A program made the translations under genes and the position numbers. The notes under the pieces are model-generated. The model searched no databases. It was given only the letters and a program-made list of their open reading frames with translations, and had not been told where the DNA came from. Below are positions 21,900 through 29,022 of a stretch of 29,022 nt of DNA, piece after piece. Origin of the DNA: Brevundimonas sp. Lineage in GTDB: Bacteria > Pseudomonadota > Alphaproteobacteria > Caulobacterales > Caulobacteraceae. Each line of letters begins with the position of its first letter. Position 1 is the stretch's first letter. The DNA is taken from the NCBI GenBank assembly GCA_031119155.1, contig JAVHYH010000005.1, forward strand, positions 1 through 29,022. Direction: 5' to 3'.

Positions 21900-23435
21900 C
21901 TACCGGATGCGGCGGTAATAGGCCTCGATCAGGTCAAGCCGATCCTTGAACGGGGTCGGTTTGGCGACCGGTCCGTCATTGGTGAACTCCAGCAAGGAAT
22001 CACCGGCGTCGCCCGCTCGGGGCCACTCCGGATGGTCGCCGCCGTTGGGCGTTCCGGTGCGGGCGAAGGTGGTCCAGTAGTCGGCCATGGCGGTCGCCTG
22101 CCGCTGGTCCATCTCCTCGGTCGGCCAAGACGAGGCCGACATGTTGTCGAAGACATAGGGGCGTTCGGAGGCATGGGTCGCGCCCGCGTGCGGCTCCGGC
22201 ATGGCGGCCGAGACGACGTCGAAGCGATAGACGAAGGCCGGATGGCCGTTGGCGGCGTGCAGCCGGGCCAGATGACGGGCGGGCTCGTTGAACACCAGAT
22301 CGCTGACGACGTGGGCGCTGTAGCCGTCCGCGCCGCCATACGCCGCCAGGAAGGCCGCCTGCTCGTCCGGCGTCATGGCGTCGTCGATTGCGCCGTAGGG
22401 GCTGATCTCGGTCGGGCGAATCCACCAGAACTCGGCGCTGTTCGTGCCGATGATCAGCGGCACCGGCGCCTCGCGCCCGGCAGCGAAGGCGGCCTCGACG
22501 TCCTCGGAGATCAGGGCCCCGTCCTTCACCAGCAGGTCGCCGCCGTAGAAGCTGGGCGCCGGGGCCAGGAAGCGTTCGGCCGGGATGGCGCGCAGGTCGG
22601 CGGCGGTGGCGGTGGCCAGCCCCTGCCCTGCCGCGAAGGCCACGCCCCGGTCCTGCATCGACGGGTCGCCGTTGGGGCGCAGCTCGGCCAGCGGCGTGCC
22701 CTGATCCCGGCCCAGCCCGGACTGGACCACCGCCTTGTGGAACAGACCGCGCGCACGGGGCGAGATCATCAGCCGGGTGACCAGCGCCCCGCCGGCGGAC
22801 TCGCCGAAGACGGTGACATTGGTGGAATCCCCGCCGAAGGCCGAAGCGTTGTCGCGCACCCACTCCAGCGCCGCGACCACATCCATGAAGCCGTAGTTGG
22901 CGGCGGCCTCGCCCGGCGCGCGCTCTGCGGCCAGGGCGGGATGGTCGAAGAAGCCCAGCCGTCCCAGGCGGTAGTTGATCGTCACCAGCATGACGTCGCG
23001 CCGCGCCAGATTGGCCCCGTCGTACAGCGGCGCCGTGCCCGAGCCGTTGTTCAGCCCGCCGCCGTGGATCCAGACCATGACCGGGAGCGGCGCGCCCGCA
23101 TGGTCGGCCGGAACCCAGACGTCCAGGTTCAGGCAGTCCTCGCTGGCCGGCAGGGGGCCGACGCCGGGGTCGCCGTTCGACGGCGGCTGGATGCAGATGG
23201 CGCCCGGCGCGCTCGCGTCCCGCTCATCGGCCCAGCCCTCGGCCGGAGCCGGGGGACGCCAGCGCCGCTCGCCGGTCGGCGGGGCCGCATAGGGGATGGC
23301 CCGGAAGCTGTCGATGCCGTCGACCTGCCGCCCGACCAGCGTCCCCTGCGCCACCGTCACGCGGGGCTGGAGGCCGGGATCCGGGGTTTGCAGGGGAGCA
23401 GACATCAGGGCCGCCGCGAACAGTGAAGCTATCAT
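21900..23435 (-). CDS. Type-B carboxylesterase, probably exported
   Basis: This 511-residue alpha/beta-hydrolase belongs to the carboxylesterase type B family, which hydrolyses carboxylic esters. It shows YAAPPTGERRWRPP, ASEDCLNLDVWVP (about 97-109), the oxyanion-hole motif HGGG (124-127), and the nucleophile elbow FGESAGG with Ser213. The likely catalytic His is in GATHASERPYVF near residue 430. A short hydrophobic N-terminus (MIASLFAAALMSAP) suggests secretion. The ribosome binding site is weak, with GGAGG ~17 nt upstream. It is on the same strand as, and upstream of, the LacI/TonB glycan locus, separated by a dyad and the operator, so it could remove ester substituents from the glycan. That link rests on position alone. 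Confidence 0.9.
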   Translation of the reverse strand: MIASLFAAALMSAPLQTPDPGLQPRVTVAQGTLVGRQVDGIDSFRAIPYAAPPTGERRWRPPAPAEGWADERDASAPGAICIQPPSNGDPGVGPLPASEDCLNLDVWVPADHAGAPLPVMVWIHGGGLNNGSGTAPLYDGANLARRDVMLVTINYRLGRLGFFDHPALAAERAPGEAAANYGFMDVVAALEWVRDNASAFGGDSTNVTVFGESAGGALVTRLMISPRARGLFHKAVVQSGLGRDQGTPLAELRPNGDPSMQDRGVAFAAGQGLATATAADLRAIPAERFLAPAPSFYGGDLLVKDGALISEDVEAAFAAGREAPVPLIIGTNSAEFWWIRPTEISPYGAIDDAMTPDEQAAFLAAYGGADGYSAHVVSDLVFNEPARHLARLHAANGHPAFVYRFDVVSAAMPEPHAGATHASERPYVFDNMSASSWPTEEMDQRQATAMADYWTTFARTGTPNGGDHPEWPRAGDAGDSLLEFTNDGPVAKPTPFKDRLDLIEAYYRRIR

Positions 23436-23501
23436 CCGGCCAGCCTAGCCTCCCCGCCCCGCCCGGCTCAAATGACAAAGGGTTTTCCGATTAACGGTCG
23501 C

Positions 23502-23526
23502 GGAACCGTCGTCAGGTCAAAGCGTT
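23502..23526 (+). promoter_or_regulatory. EcfG (general stress sigma factor) promoter
   Basis: GGAAC (23502-23506), a 16-nt spacer, then CGTT (23523-23526) matches the alphaproteobacterial EcfG consensus exactly (GGAAC-N16/17-CGTT). It lies directly upstream of the HWE kinase/response regulator pair. A transcript start about 7 nt after CGTT (near 23533) leaves almost no leader for the GTG at 23539 and so favours a later kinase start. Confidence 0.78.
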
Positions 23527-23580
23527 ACCGTATGGAGAGTGTGGGGTTCCGGCTTGCGGGATTTGGTGAAGACAGGCGGC

Positions 23581-25062
23581 GTGAGCGTCGATCTGGCGAG
23601 CGCGTTCGACGCCTCGCCCAATCCGTACATGTTGCTGACGCCGGACCTGCGGTTCGCGGGCATGAACCGCGCCTATCTGGACGTCACCCAGCGCACGCGC
23701 GAGGAGCTGATGGGCGCGCCGGTCATGACCGTCTTCGACGGCGGCGGTGACGAGGCCAATGCGGCCCTGCTTCTGGCCTCGTTCAAGAAGGTCCGGGACA
23801 CCGGCCAGCCGGATCGCATCGCGGCCCTGCATTACCCCATCCCCCTGCCCGACGTCGGCTATGTGGACCGCTACTGGAGCTGCGAGCACAGCCCGGTGTT
23901 CGATGACGACGGCCAGTTAATCTACATCCTCCAGCACACCAGCGACATCACCGAACTGGAAGCCCTGCGGCGGCAGTCGGCCACAAAGGCTGATCGACGC
24001 GGCGGGACGGCGCTGGACGCCTTCCTCAGCGGCCAGGTGTTGCGCCGGGCCGAGGATGTGCAGGCCGACAATCAGCGACTGGCGACCGAGCGCAACCAGC
24101 TGGTCGATATGTTCATGCAGGCGCCCGGCTTCGTCGCGGTGCTGGCGGGACCGGAACACGTCTTCCAGATGCACAATCCGGCCTATGGCCAGCTGATCGG
24201 CCACCGCGCCATCGCCGGAAAGACCATTCGCGACGCCCTGCCGGAGCTGGCCGGACAGGGCTATTTCGAGTTCCTGGACAGCGTCTTCGCCACCGGCGAG
24301 CCGCATGAGGGTCGGGCCAGCCGGGTCCATCTGCAGCGCACCCCCGATGCGCCGCTGGAGACGGTCTATCTGAACTTCATCTACCAGCCGATCCGGGACG
24401 CCGCAGGCAAGGTGGCGGGCATCTTCGTGCAGGGGCACGACGTCACCGACACCATCCTGGCCGCCGAACGCCAGAAGCTGATGATCGACGAGCTGAACCA
24501 CCGGGTGAAGAACACCCTGGCCACAGTGCAGTCGATCGCCATGCAGACGGCGCGCTCGCACACCGACCCGAAGACCTTCGCCGAGAGCTTCCAGGCGCGA
24601 CTGATGGCCCTGTCGCACACCCACGATCTGCTGACCCGCAGCCACTGGGAAGGCGCGGACCTGCGCGCCATTCTGGAGCATGAGACCGAGGCGCACGGCC
24701 CCCATCGCATCAGCCTGAACGGTCCGGCCGTGGCGCTGGGGCCGGCGACGGCCCTGTCGCTGGGCATGATCTTCCACGAGCTGGCGACCAACGCCGCCAA
24801 GTACGGCGCCCTGTCCAGGCCGGACGGCCGGATCCTGGTCGACTGGTCGGTTGCGGACCTGACCGCGCCGAAGCTGCATCTGACCTGGCGCGAGCTGGAC
24901 GGCCCGCCCGTCAGCGCGCCGACCCGCCGGGGCTTCGGCAGCCGGCTGATCGAACGCAACGTCCGCCATGATCTGGCGGGCGAGGTGAAACTTGACTACG
25001 AAATCGCGGGCTTCACCGCGGAGTTCATGGTTCCGCTGGACCGGGAGAACACGAATGACTGA
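23581..25062 (+). CDS. PAS-PAS-HWE sensor histidine kinase
   Basis: This soluble kinase of 493 residues (from GTG 23581) has no membrane segment. PAS domain 1 (about 6-126: SAFDASPNPYMLLTPDL through FDDDGQLIYILQHTSDITE) and PAS domain 2 (about 176-291: MQAPGFVAVLAGPEHVFQM through GIFVQGHDVTD) precede an HWE-type transmitter. In the transmitter DELNHRVKNTLATVQ carries the phosphorylated His307, HELATNAAKYGALS carries the N-box Asn404, TWRELDG gives the W-x-E signature and GFGSRLI is the G box. The start is uncertain: the frame is open to GTG 23539, and GTG 23566 with CGGGA upstream is also plausible. It overlaps the response regulator by 8 nt and sits behind an EcfG promoter, suggesting a role in the general stress network. 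Confidence 0.92.
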   Translation: MSVDLASAFDASPNPYMLLTPDLRFAGMNRAYLDVTQRTREELMGAPVMTVFDGGGDEANAALLLASFKKVRDTGQPDRIAALHYPIPLPDVGYVDRYWSCEHSPVFDDDGQLIYILQHTSDITELEALRRQSATKADRRGGTALDAFLSGQVLRRAEDVQADNQRLATERNQLVDMFMQAPGFVAVLAGPEHVFQMHNPAYGQLIGHRAIAGKTIRDALPELAGQGYFEFLDSVFATGEPHEGRASRVHLQRTPDAPLETVYLNFIYQPIRDAAGKVAGIFVQGHDVTDTILAAERQKLMIDELNHRVKNTLATVQSIAMQTARSHTDPKTFAESFQARLMALSHTHDLLTRSHWEGADLRAILEHETEAHGPHRISLNGPAVALGPATALSLGMIFHELATNAAKYGALSRPDGRILVDWSVADLTAPKLHLTWRELDGPPVSAPTRRGFGSRLIERNVRHDLAGEVKLDYEIAGFTAEFMVPLDRENTND

Positions 25063-25429
25063 CGCCCTCTCGGGACGCCGGGTGCTGATCGTCGAGGACG
25101 AGTCGCTGGTCGCCATGCTGCTGGAGACCATTCTCGAGGACATGGGCTGTACCCCCGTGGGCCCGGCCTCCAACATCGACGAGGGTCTGGCCCTGGCGAC
25201 CGAGGAGACGCTCGACGCCGCCCTGCTGGACGTCAATGTGGCGGGCCGCCAGGTCTTCCCGGTGGCGCAGGCCCTGAAGGACCGCGGCGTGCCCTTCGTC
25301 TTCTCCACCGGCTACGGCGAGGGCGGCCTGCCCGACGAGTGGCGCGGCCAGCGCACGATCCAGAAACCCTTCACCGAAGCCGCTGTGCTGGACGCGCTGA
25401 TGGCGGCGATGGGGGTTGAGAGGGCCTAA
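25055..25429 (+). CDS. Single-domain response regulator (FATGUY-like)
   Basis: This 124-residue stand-alone receiver domain has no output domain. VLIVEDESLVAMLLE carries the acidic pair Glu14/Asp15, ALLDVNVAG the phospho-acceptor Asp59, FVFSTGYGEGG the Thr/Ser85 region, and TIQKPF the invariant Lys104. The FSTGY segment and the Asp-Val-Asn-Val-Ala pattern resemble the FATGUY group of single-domain regulators, known in Sphingomonas and Methylobacterium as phosphorelay modulators of the PhyR-NepR-EcfG pathway. ATG 25055 has a GGGAG ribosome binding site and overlaps the kinase stop. The pair is most likely a cognate kinase and receiver. Confidence 0.92.
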   Translation: MTDALSGRRVLIVEDESLVAMLLETILEDMGCTPVGPASNIDEGLALATEETLDAALLDVNVAGRQVFPVAQALKDRGVPFVFSTGYGEGGLPDEWRGQRTIQKPFTEAAVLDALMAAMGVERA

Positions 25430-25439
25430 GCTCGAGGAG

Positions 25440-25506
25440 TTAGGGCGTAGGAATTAGGGCTTAGGCAGTCGGCGCCGATTTCTAACTCCTAATTCCTACG
25501 CCCTAA
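25440..25506. repeat. Long inverted repeat between convergent genes
   Basis: Two perfect 19-bp arms (25440-25458 and 25488-25506) extend by four further A-T/G-C pairs after a mismatch, around a 17-nt loop that itself contains TCGGCGCCGA. The arms are AT-richer than the surroundings and built from TTAGGG/CTAATTCCTA-type units. It separates the convergent response regulator and oxidoreductase genes and could act as a two-way terminator. The minus-strand oxidoreductase takes its last five codons (LGRRN and TAG) from the right arm. Confidence 0.85.
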
Positions 25507-27078
25507 GTCCTTCACCACCGCCCGCGCCGCATTATGTCCCGGCGCGCCGGTGACGCCGCCGCCGGGGTGGGCGCCGGAACCGCACAGGTAGAGGCCGGAC
25601 ACCGGCATCCGGTAGTCGGCGTGGCCCAGCACCGGGCGGGCGCTGAACAGCTGGTCCAGCGTCAGCCGGCCGTGGAAGATGTCGCCGGCGACCAGACCGA
25701 AGCGCCGCTCCAGATCGCGCGGTCCCAGCGCCAGCCGGCCGACCACCGACTGCTTGAAGCCCGGCGCGTGCCTGTCGACCGTCTCGATCATCAGGTCGGC
25801 CACCGTGTCGCGGTGTTCGTCCGCCAGATCAGGCGAGACATGCTGGCAGAACAGGCTGGCGACATGCTGTCCGGGCGGGGCCAGACTGTCGTCCAGCGTC
25901 GACGGGATCAGCATTTCCACGATGGGCTCGCGCGACCAGCCGTCCAGCCGGGCGCTGGCGTGGGCGCGGTCCATGTAGTCGAGCGACGGCGCGATGATGA
26001 TGCCGGCGGTCAGGTGATCGCCCTGTCCCGGCAGGCTGGTGAAGTTCGGCAGTTCCGACAGCGCCACATTCATGCGGAAGGTGCCCGAACCGGACTGATG
26101 GTTCCCGATCCGCGCCCGGAAGTCGGCGGGGACCACGGCGTCATCGACCAGCCGCTCAAACAGCAGGCGGGGGTGCAGGTTGGAGACCACCGCGCGGGCG
26201 CGGATAATGTCGCCGGTTTCCGTGACAGCCCCGACGGCCCGGCCCTTTTCGGTCAGCACCTCGGCGACCGGGGTGTCGAGCCGCACCTCGACGCCAAGCT
26301 CGGCGCAGGCCTTCGCCATCGCCTGGGTGATAGCCCCCATGCCGCCGAGGGCGTGCCCCCAGACGCCCTTCTTGCCGTTCACCTCACCGAAGACATGGTG
26401 CAGCAGGACATAGGCGGACCCCGGCGTATAGGGACTGCAATAGGCGCCGACGATGCTGTCGAAGCCGAACAGGGCCTTGATCGGATCGCTCTCGAACCAG
26501 CCGTCCAGCCAGTCGCCTGCGGACTTGGTGAACAGATCCAGCAGATCGCGGCGGCCCTCGGCGTCCAGCGCCAGCCCCTGCCGCGCCAGCCCGGTCGCGC
26601 TGGCCAGTTCAGGCAGTTGCGCCAGCCAGCCGCCTTCGGTCAGGTTCGGCGGCGCCTTCAGGATCCAGTCGCGCAGGATCGAGGCCACGACTTCCAGCCG
26701 CCGCTCGTATTCGGGCAGGCGCTCGGCATCCCGCGCCGAGAATTTGGCCACCTCGGCCGCCGTCCGCCCTTCCCCCGCCAGCAGGTAGCGGCCGTCGTCG
26801 AAGGGCAGGAAGTTGGCGACCTTGCGCTCGACCACCCGCAGCCCGTGCCGGGGCAGGTCCATGTCGGCGATGACCTTGGGGTTCAGCAGGCTGACGGTGT
26901 AGCTGGCGGTCGAGTTGCGGAAGCCGGGGTGGAACTCCTCGGTCACCGCCGCCCCACCGACGACGGCTCGCCGCTCCAGCACGGTCACCTTCAGCCCGGC
27001 CTTCGCCAGATAGAAGGCGCAGACGAGGCCGTTGTGGCCGCCGCCCAGAATGACGACGTCGGCGGTGCTGGTGGTCAT
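25489..27078 (-). CDS. FAD-dependent oxidoreductase, phytoene-desaturase/PYROXD2-like
   Basis: This 529-residue protein has an N-terminal FAD-binding Rossmann fold (ADVVILGGGHNGLVCAFYLA, then GLKVTVLERR at about residues 28-37). It continues with GGAAVTEEFHPGFRNSTASY and a C-terminal FAD-contact region GLYLCGSGAHPGGGVTGAPG. This set fits the large COG1233-type family (phytoene dehydrogenase-related, PYROXD2-like), whose bacterial members are mostly uncharacterised. There is no carotenoid biosynthesis gene nearby, so pigment synthesis is not implied. ATG 27078 gives a typical family start. No strong ribosome binding site is visible. The gene is divergent from the MHYT kinase across 135 nt. Confidence 0.88.
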   Translation of the reverse strand: MTTSTADVVILGGGHNGLVCAFYLAKAGLKVTVLERRAVVGGAAVTEEFHPGFRNSTASYTVSLLNPKVIADMDLPRHGLRVVERKVANFLPFDDGRYLLAGEGRTAAEVAKFSARDAERLPEYERRLEVVASILRDWILKAPPNLTEGGWLAQLPELASATGLARQGLALDAEGRRDLLDLFTKSAGDWLDGWFESDPIKALFGFDSIVGAYCSPYTPGSAYVLLHHVFGEVNGKKGVWGHALGGMGAITQAMAKACAELGVEVRLDTPVAEVLTEKGRAVGAVTETGDIIRARAVVSNLHPRLLFERLVDDAVVPADFRARIGNHQSGSGTFRMNVALSELPNFTSLPGQGDHLTAGIIIAPSLDYMDRAHASARLDGWSREPIVEMLIPSTLDDSLAPPGQHVASLFCQHVSPDLADEHRDTVADLMIETVDRHAPGFKQSVVGRLALGPRDLERRFGLVAGDIFHGRLTLDQLFSARPVLGHADYRMPVSGLYLCGSGAHPGGGVTGAPGHNAARAVVKDLGRRN

Positions 27079-27213
27079 GCGTTACGGCTCCCCGAGGTCA
27101 CGTCTTATCGATGCCCCCGGACGTTCCCGCCGTAAACCTCCATTCAACCAGAGATATGGCAGGATGTCGCAGGTTCGGATAACACTCCGGATCACAATGG
27201 GCCGGGGCGCTTC

Positions 27214-28887
27214 GTGCATCACGATCATCATCTGATCTATCCCCTGTTGTCGGCCGTGGTCGCCATCTTCGGATCGTGGACGGCGCTGGATCTGTTCCGG
27301 CGGGCCCGGTCGCAGGATGGCCAGACCCGTTTCCAGTGGATCGGCCTGTCCGCCCTCGCCATGGGCGTCAGCATCTGGTCGATGCATTTCGTCGCCATGC
27401 TGGGCTTCAACCCCGGCGCGCCCGTCTCCTACGATCCCGGCCGGACGGTCGGCTCCCTGCTGCTGGCGGTGGCCGGCACGGCCTTCGCCTTCACCTTCGC
27501 CGGCGGACCGAACGCCCGGCTGCAACGCCAGCTGGGAGGCGGGGCCCTGATGGGAATCAGTGTCGGCGGCATGCACTATCTCGGCATGTCGGCGATCCGC
27601 AGCACGGTGCAGATCAGCTACCATCCCCTGTGGGTCACGGCCTCGGTCGTGGTGGCTTTCCTCGCCTCCTTCGCCGCCCTCGTCGCCGTGCGCCGCAACT
27701 CGCGCGCCAGCTGGCAGGCGGGCGCCGCGGTGCTGCTGGGCGCCGGGGTGGTGGCCATGCACTACACCGCCATGGGCGCGGTCGTCCTGACCGCCGATCT
27801 GACGCCCCACGCCGCCCCGGGCATGCCGCCGCTGTGGCTGGCCTTCGCCGTGGCGGGCCTGACCCTGCTGCTGCTCTTTCTTGCCCTCGGCGCCAGCCTG
27901 CTGGACCAGCGGCAGGTGCTGTCGATGGCCCTGCGCGCCGGTCGTCTGGGCTACTGGGAAATGGACATTCCTCGCCGCCGGCTGTCGCTCAGCGAACAGG
28001 CGCGGGGTTTGATGGGCTTCGCGCCGGAGGATCCGTTCGAACAGGCCATGATGCCTTCGTTGATGACCGTCGAGAGCGCGGCGCGGCGGCAGGCGGCGCT
28101 GGACCGGTCGATCAATGACGGCATGGACTATGAGGTCGACTACGAGCTGCTGGACGGTCGCTGGCTGGAGGTGCGGGGGCTGATGATCCTCGACGGCGCC
28201 GGGCGGCCCCAGCGACTGGTCGGCACCATCCAGGACGTCACCGCCCACCGCATCGCCTTCCAGGCCCTGGCGCGCAGCGAGGCGCGCCAGCGGATCCTGA
28301 TCAACGAGCTGAACCACCGGGTGAAGAACACCTTGGCCACGGTGCTGTCGATCGCCACCCTGACCGCGCGCCGCTCGGACGACGTGCAGGCCTTCGCCAA
28401 GGCGTTCCAGGCGCGACTTCTGTCCCTGTCGGCGACCCACAACCTGCTGACCGCCGAGGGCTGGCAGCAGGCCCGGCTGAGCGACATCTTCCGCGCCGAG
28501 TTCGGCCACTACAACGACGATCAGGTGGTGCTGGAAGGCGAGGAAGTCCTGCTGGGGTCGGAGAACGTCCTGACCCTGGGCCTGATCGCCCACGAACTGG
28601 CCACCAACGCCGCCAAATACGGCGCCCTGAGCCGTCCGGAGGGCCGGGTCGAGGTGCGCTGGCGCATCGCCGGCGACACCCTGTCGATCGAATGGCGCGA
28701 GCACGGCGGCCCGCCGGTGCGGCAGCCCGAGCGCAAGGGCTTCGGCTCGCGCCTGATCGCCTCCAGCGCCACCGGGTCCGAGTTCCGCTACCCCGAGACC
28801 GGTTTCGAGGCCGACATCACCCTGCGCCTGTTCGAGCGTCAGGCCGAGATGCCCGAACTGCCCATGCCCGCGCTGGCGGGACTTTAG
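27214..28887 (+). CDS. MHYT-domain membrane sensor HWE histidine kinase
   Basis: This is a 557-residue inner-membrane sensor kinase. The N-terminal ~230 residues have seven or so hydrophobic segments carrying three MHYT-type motifs: SMHFVAM (His58), MHYLGM (His121) and MHYTAM (His183). MHYT domains are proposed to bind copper and sense a diatomic gas. A PAS-like region (about 238-345, ending GTIQDVTAHR) leads to an HWE transmitter with INELNHRVKNTLATVLSIA (His368), HELATNAAKYGALS, EWREHGG and GFGSRLI. The start at GTG 27214 gives the typical short His-rich lead-in MHHDHH, with GGGG about 9 nt upstream. Its transmitter is very similar to that of the kinase at 23581, so cross-talk or recent duplication is possible. 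No receiver gene adjoins it. Confidence 0.92.
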   Translation: MHHDHHLIYPLLSAVVAIFGSWTALDLFRRARSQDGQTRFQWIGLSALAMGVSIWSMHFVAMLGFNPGAPVSYDPGRTVGSLLLAVAGTAFAFTFAGGPNARLQRQLGGGALMGISVGGMHYLGMSAIRSTVQISYHPLWVTASVVVAFLASFAALVAVRRNSRASWQAGAAVLLGAGVVAMHYTAMGAVVLTADLTPHAAPGMPPLWLAFAVAGLTLLLLFLALGASLLDQRQVLSMALRAGRLGYWEMDIPRRRLSLSEQARGLMGFAPEDPFEQAMMPSLMTVESAARRQAALDRSINDGMDYEVDYELLDGRWLEVRGLMILDGAGRPQRLVGTIQDVTAHRIAFQALARSEARQRILINELNHRVKNTLATVLSIATLTARRSDDVQAFAKAFQARLLSLSATHNLLTAEGWQQARLSDIFRAEFGHYNDDQVVLEGEEVLLGSENVLTLGLIAHELATNAAKYGALSRPEGRVEVRWRIAGDTLSIEWREHGGPPVRQPERKGFGSRLIASSATGSEFRYPETGFEADITLRLFERQAEMPELPMPALAGL

Positions 28888-28895
28888 CGCCGCCG

Positions 28896-29022
28896 TCAGA
28901 CCGCCACGGCCAGTCCCGGCTCGGCCCTCAGCCGCTCCAGATCGCGCCCTGGCGGATGACCGAACAGGCGGGCGTATTCGCGGCTGAACTGGGACGGGCT
29001 GTCATAGCCGACGGCGAAGCCC
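28896..29022 (-). CDS. C-terminal end of an AraC-family transcriptional regulator (partial)
   Basis: The minus-strand frame runs from the window edge to TGA 28898-28896. It encodes 41 residues starting GFAVGYDSPSQFSREYARLF and continuing GHPPGRDLERLR. The G-Y-x-S-x-S-Q-F-S-R-x-Y/F-x-R-x-F-G pattern is the second helix-turn-helix of AraC/XylS regulators. Its stop lies 8 nt from the stop of the convergent MHYT kinase. The effector domain is outside the window, so the inducer cannot be inferred. Confidence 0.85.
   Translation of the reverse strand, partial: GFAVGYDSPSQFSREYARLFGHPPGRDLERLRAEPGLAVAV

Noticed and set aside
27079..27213. EcfG promoter ahead of the MHYT kinase
   Set aside because: GGAAC occurs only on the minus strand (plus-strand GTTCC near 27123), and no CGTT lies at 16-17 nt, so the consensus is not met.

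Overview
The window is about two-thirds GC, densely coded chromosomal DNA of an alphaproteobacterium. It is most likely a member of the Caulobacteraceae (Brevundimonas- or Caulobacter-like). The reasons are two large TonB-dependent receptors, one with a carboxypeptidase-like N-terminal domain, a LacI-controlled glycan locus, HWE-family kinases, a sequence matching the alphaproteobacterial general-stress (EcfG) promoter, and many GTG starts. The genus is inference. I see no phage, insertion sequence, CRISPR, tRNA or rRNA.

Layout. (1) 1-285: C-terminal SPOR domain of a truncated gene. (2) 286-1824: ribosomal operon rpsF-rpsR-rplI, with a recognisable promoter and a strong terminator. (3) 1825-5343: a sulfur-linked uptake unit. 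It has a promoter, a SAM-I riboswitch, a 35-residue leader peptide with three cysteines, a TonB-dependent receptor, and an exported DOPA-4,5-dioxygenase-family protein. (4) 5367-6196: two tandem paralogous secreted proteins resembling Rap1a/Tai immunity proteins. In both, the ribosome binding site lies in the loop of a hairpin that abuts the start codon. (5) 6305-7795: dnaB. (6) 7809-9485: two overlapping lipoprotein genes of unknown function, with promoter and terminator.

(7) 9490-21858, minus strand: a glycan-utilisation locus. Read in the direction of transcription it is LacI regulator, large TonB receptor, terminator, glycoamylase-like (GH144-type) lipoprotein, sugar-binding protein (split by an in-frame TAA), two ABC permeases, and a 1071-residue multidomain glycoside hydrolase. 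The likely scheme is this: the receptor imports oligosaccharide, the two hydrolases trim it, and the ABC system (no ATPase gene here) takes up the product. LacI would sense an intermediate at a palindrome upstream of its own gene. Two copies of a ~133 bp palindromic element fill two intercistronic gaps of this operon in opposite orientation. Both end exactly 9 nt before the next start codon.

(8) 21900-23435, minus: a type-B carboxylesterase. (9) 23502-25429, plus: a PAS-PAS-HWE histidine kinase overlapping a single-domain response regulator, behind a perfect GGAAC-N16-CGTT sequence, so probably a general-stress module. (10) 25440-27078, minus: a phytoene-desaturase-like FAD oxidoreductase whose stop codon lies in a long inverted repeat. 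(11) 27214-28887, plus: a membrane MHYT-PAS-HWE kinase. (12) 28896-29022, minus: the end of an AraC-family regulator cut by the window edge.

All family calls come from reading motifs, without database searches. The points most worth following are the SAM riboswitch/Cys-leader/TonB receptor unit, the precisely placed palindromic elements in the ABC operon, the nonsense codon in the sugar-binding protein, and the stress-promoter-linked kinase pair.
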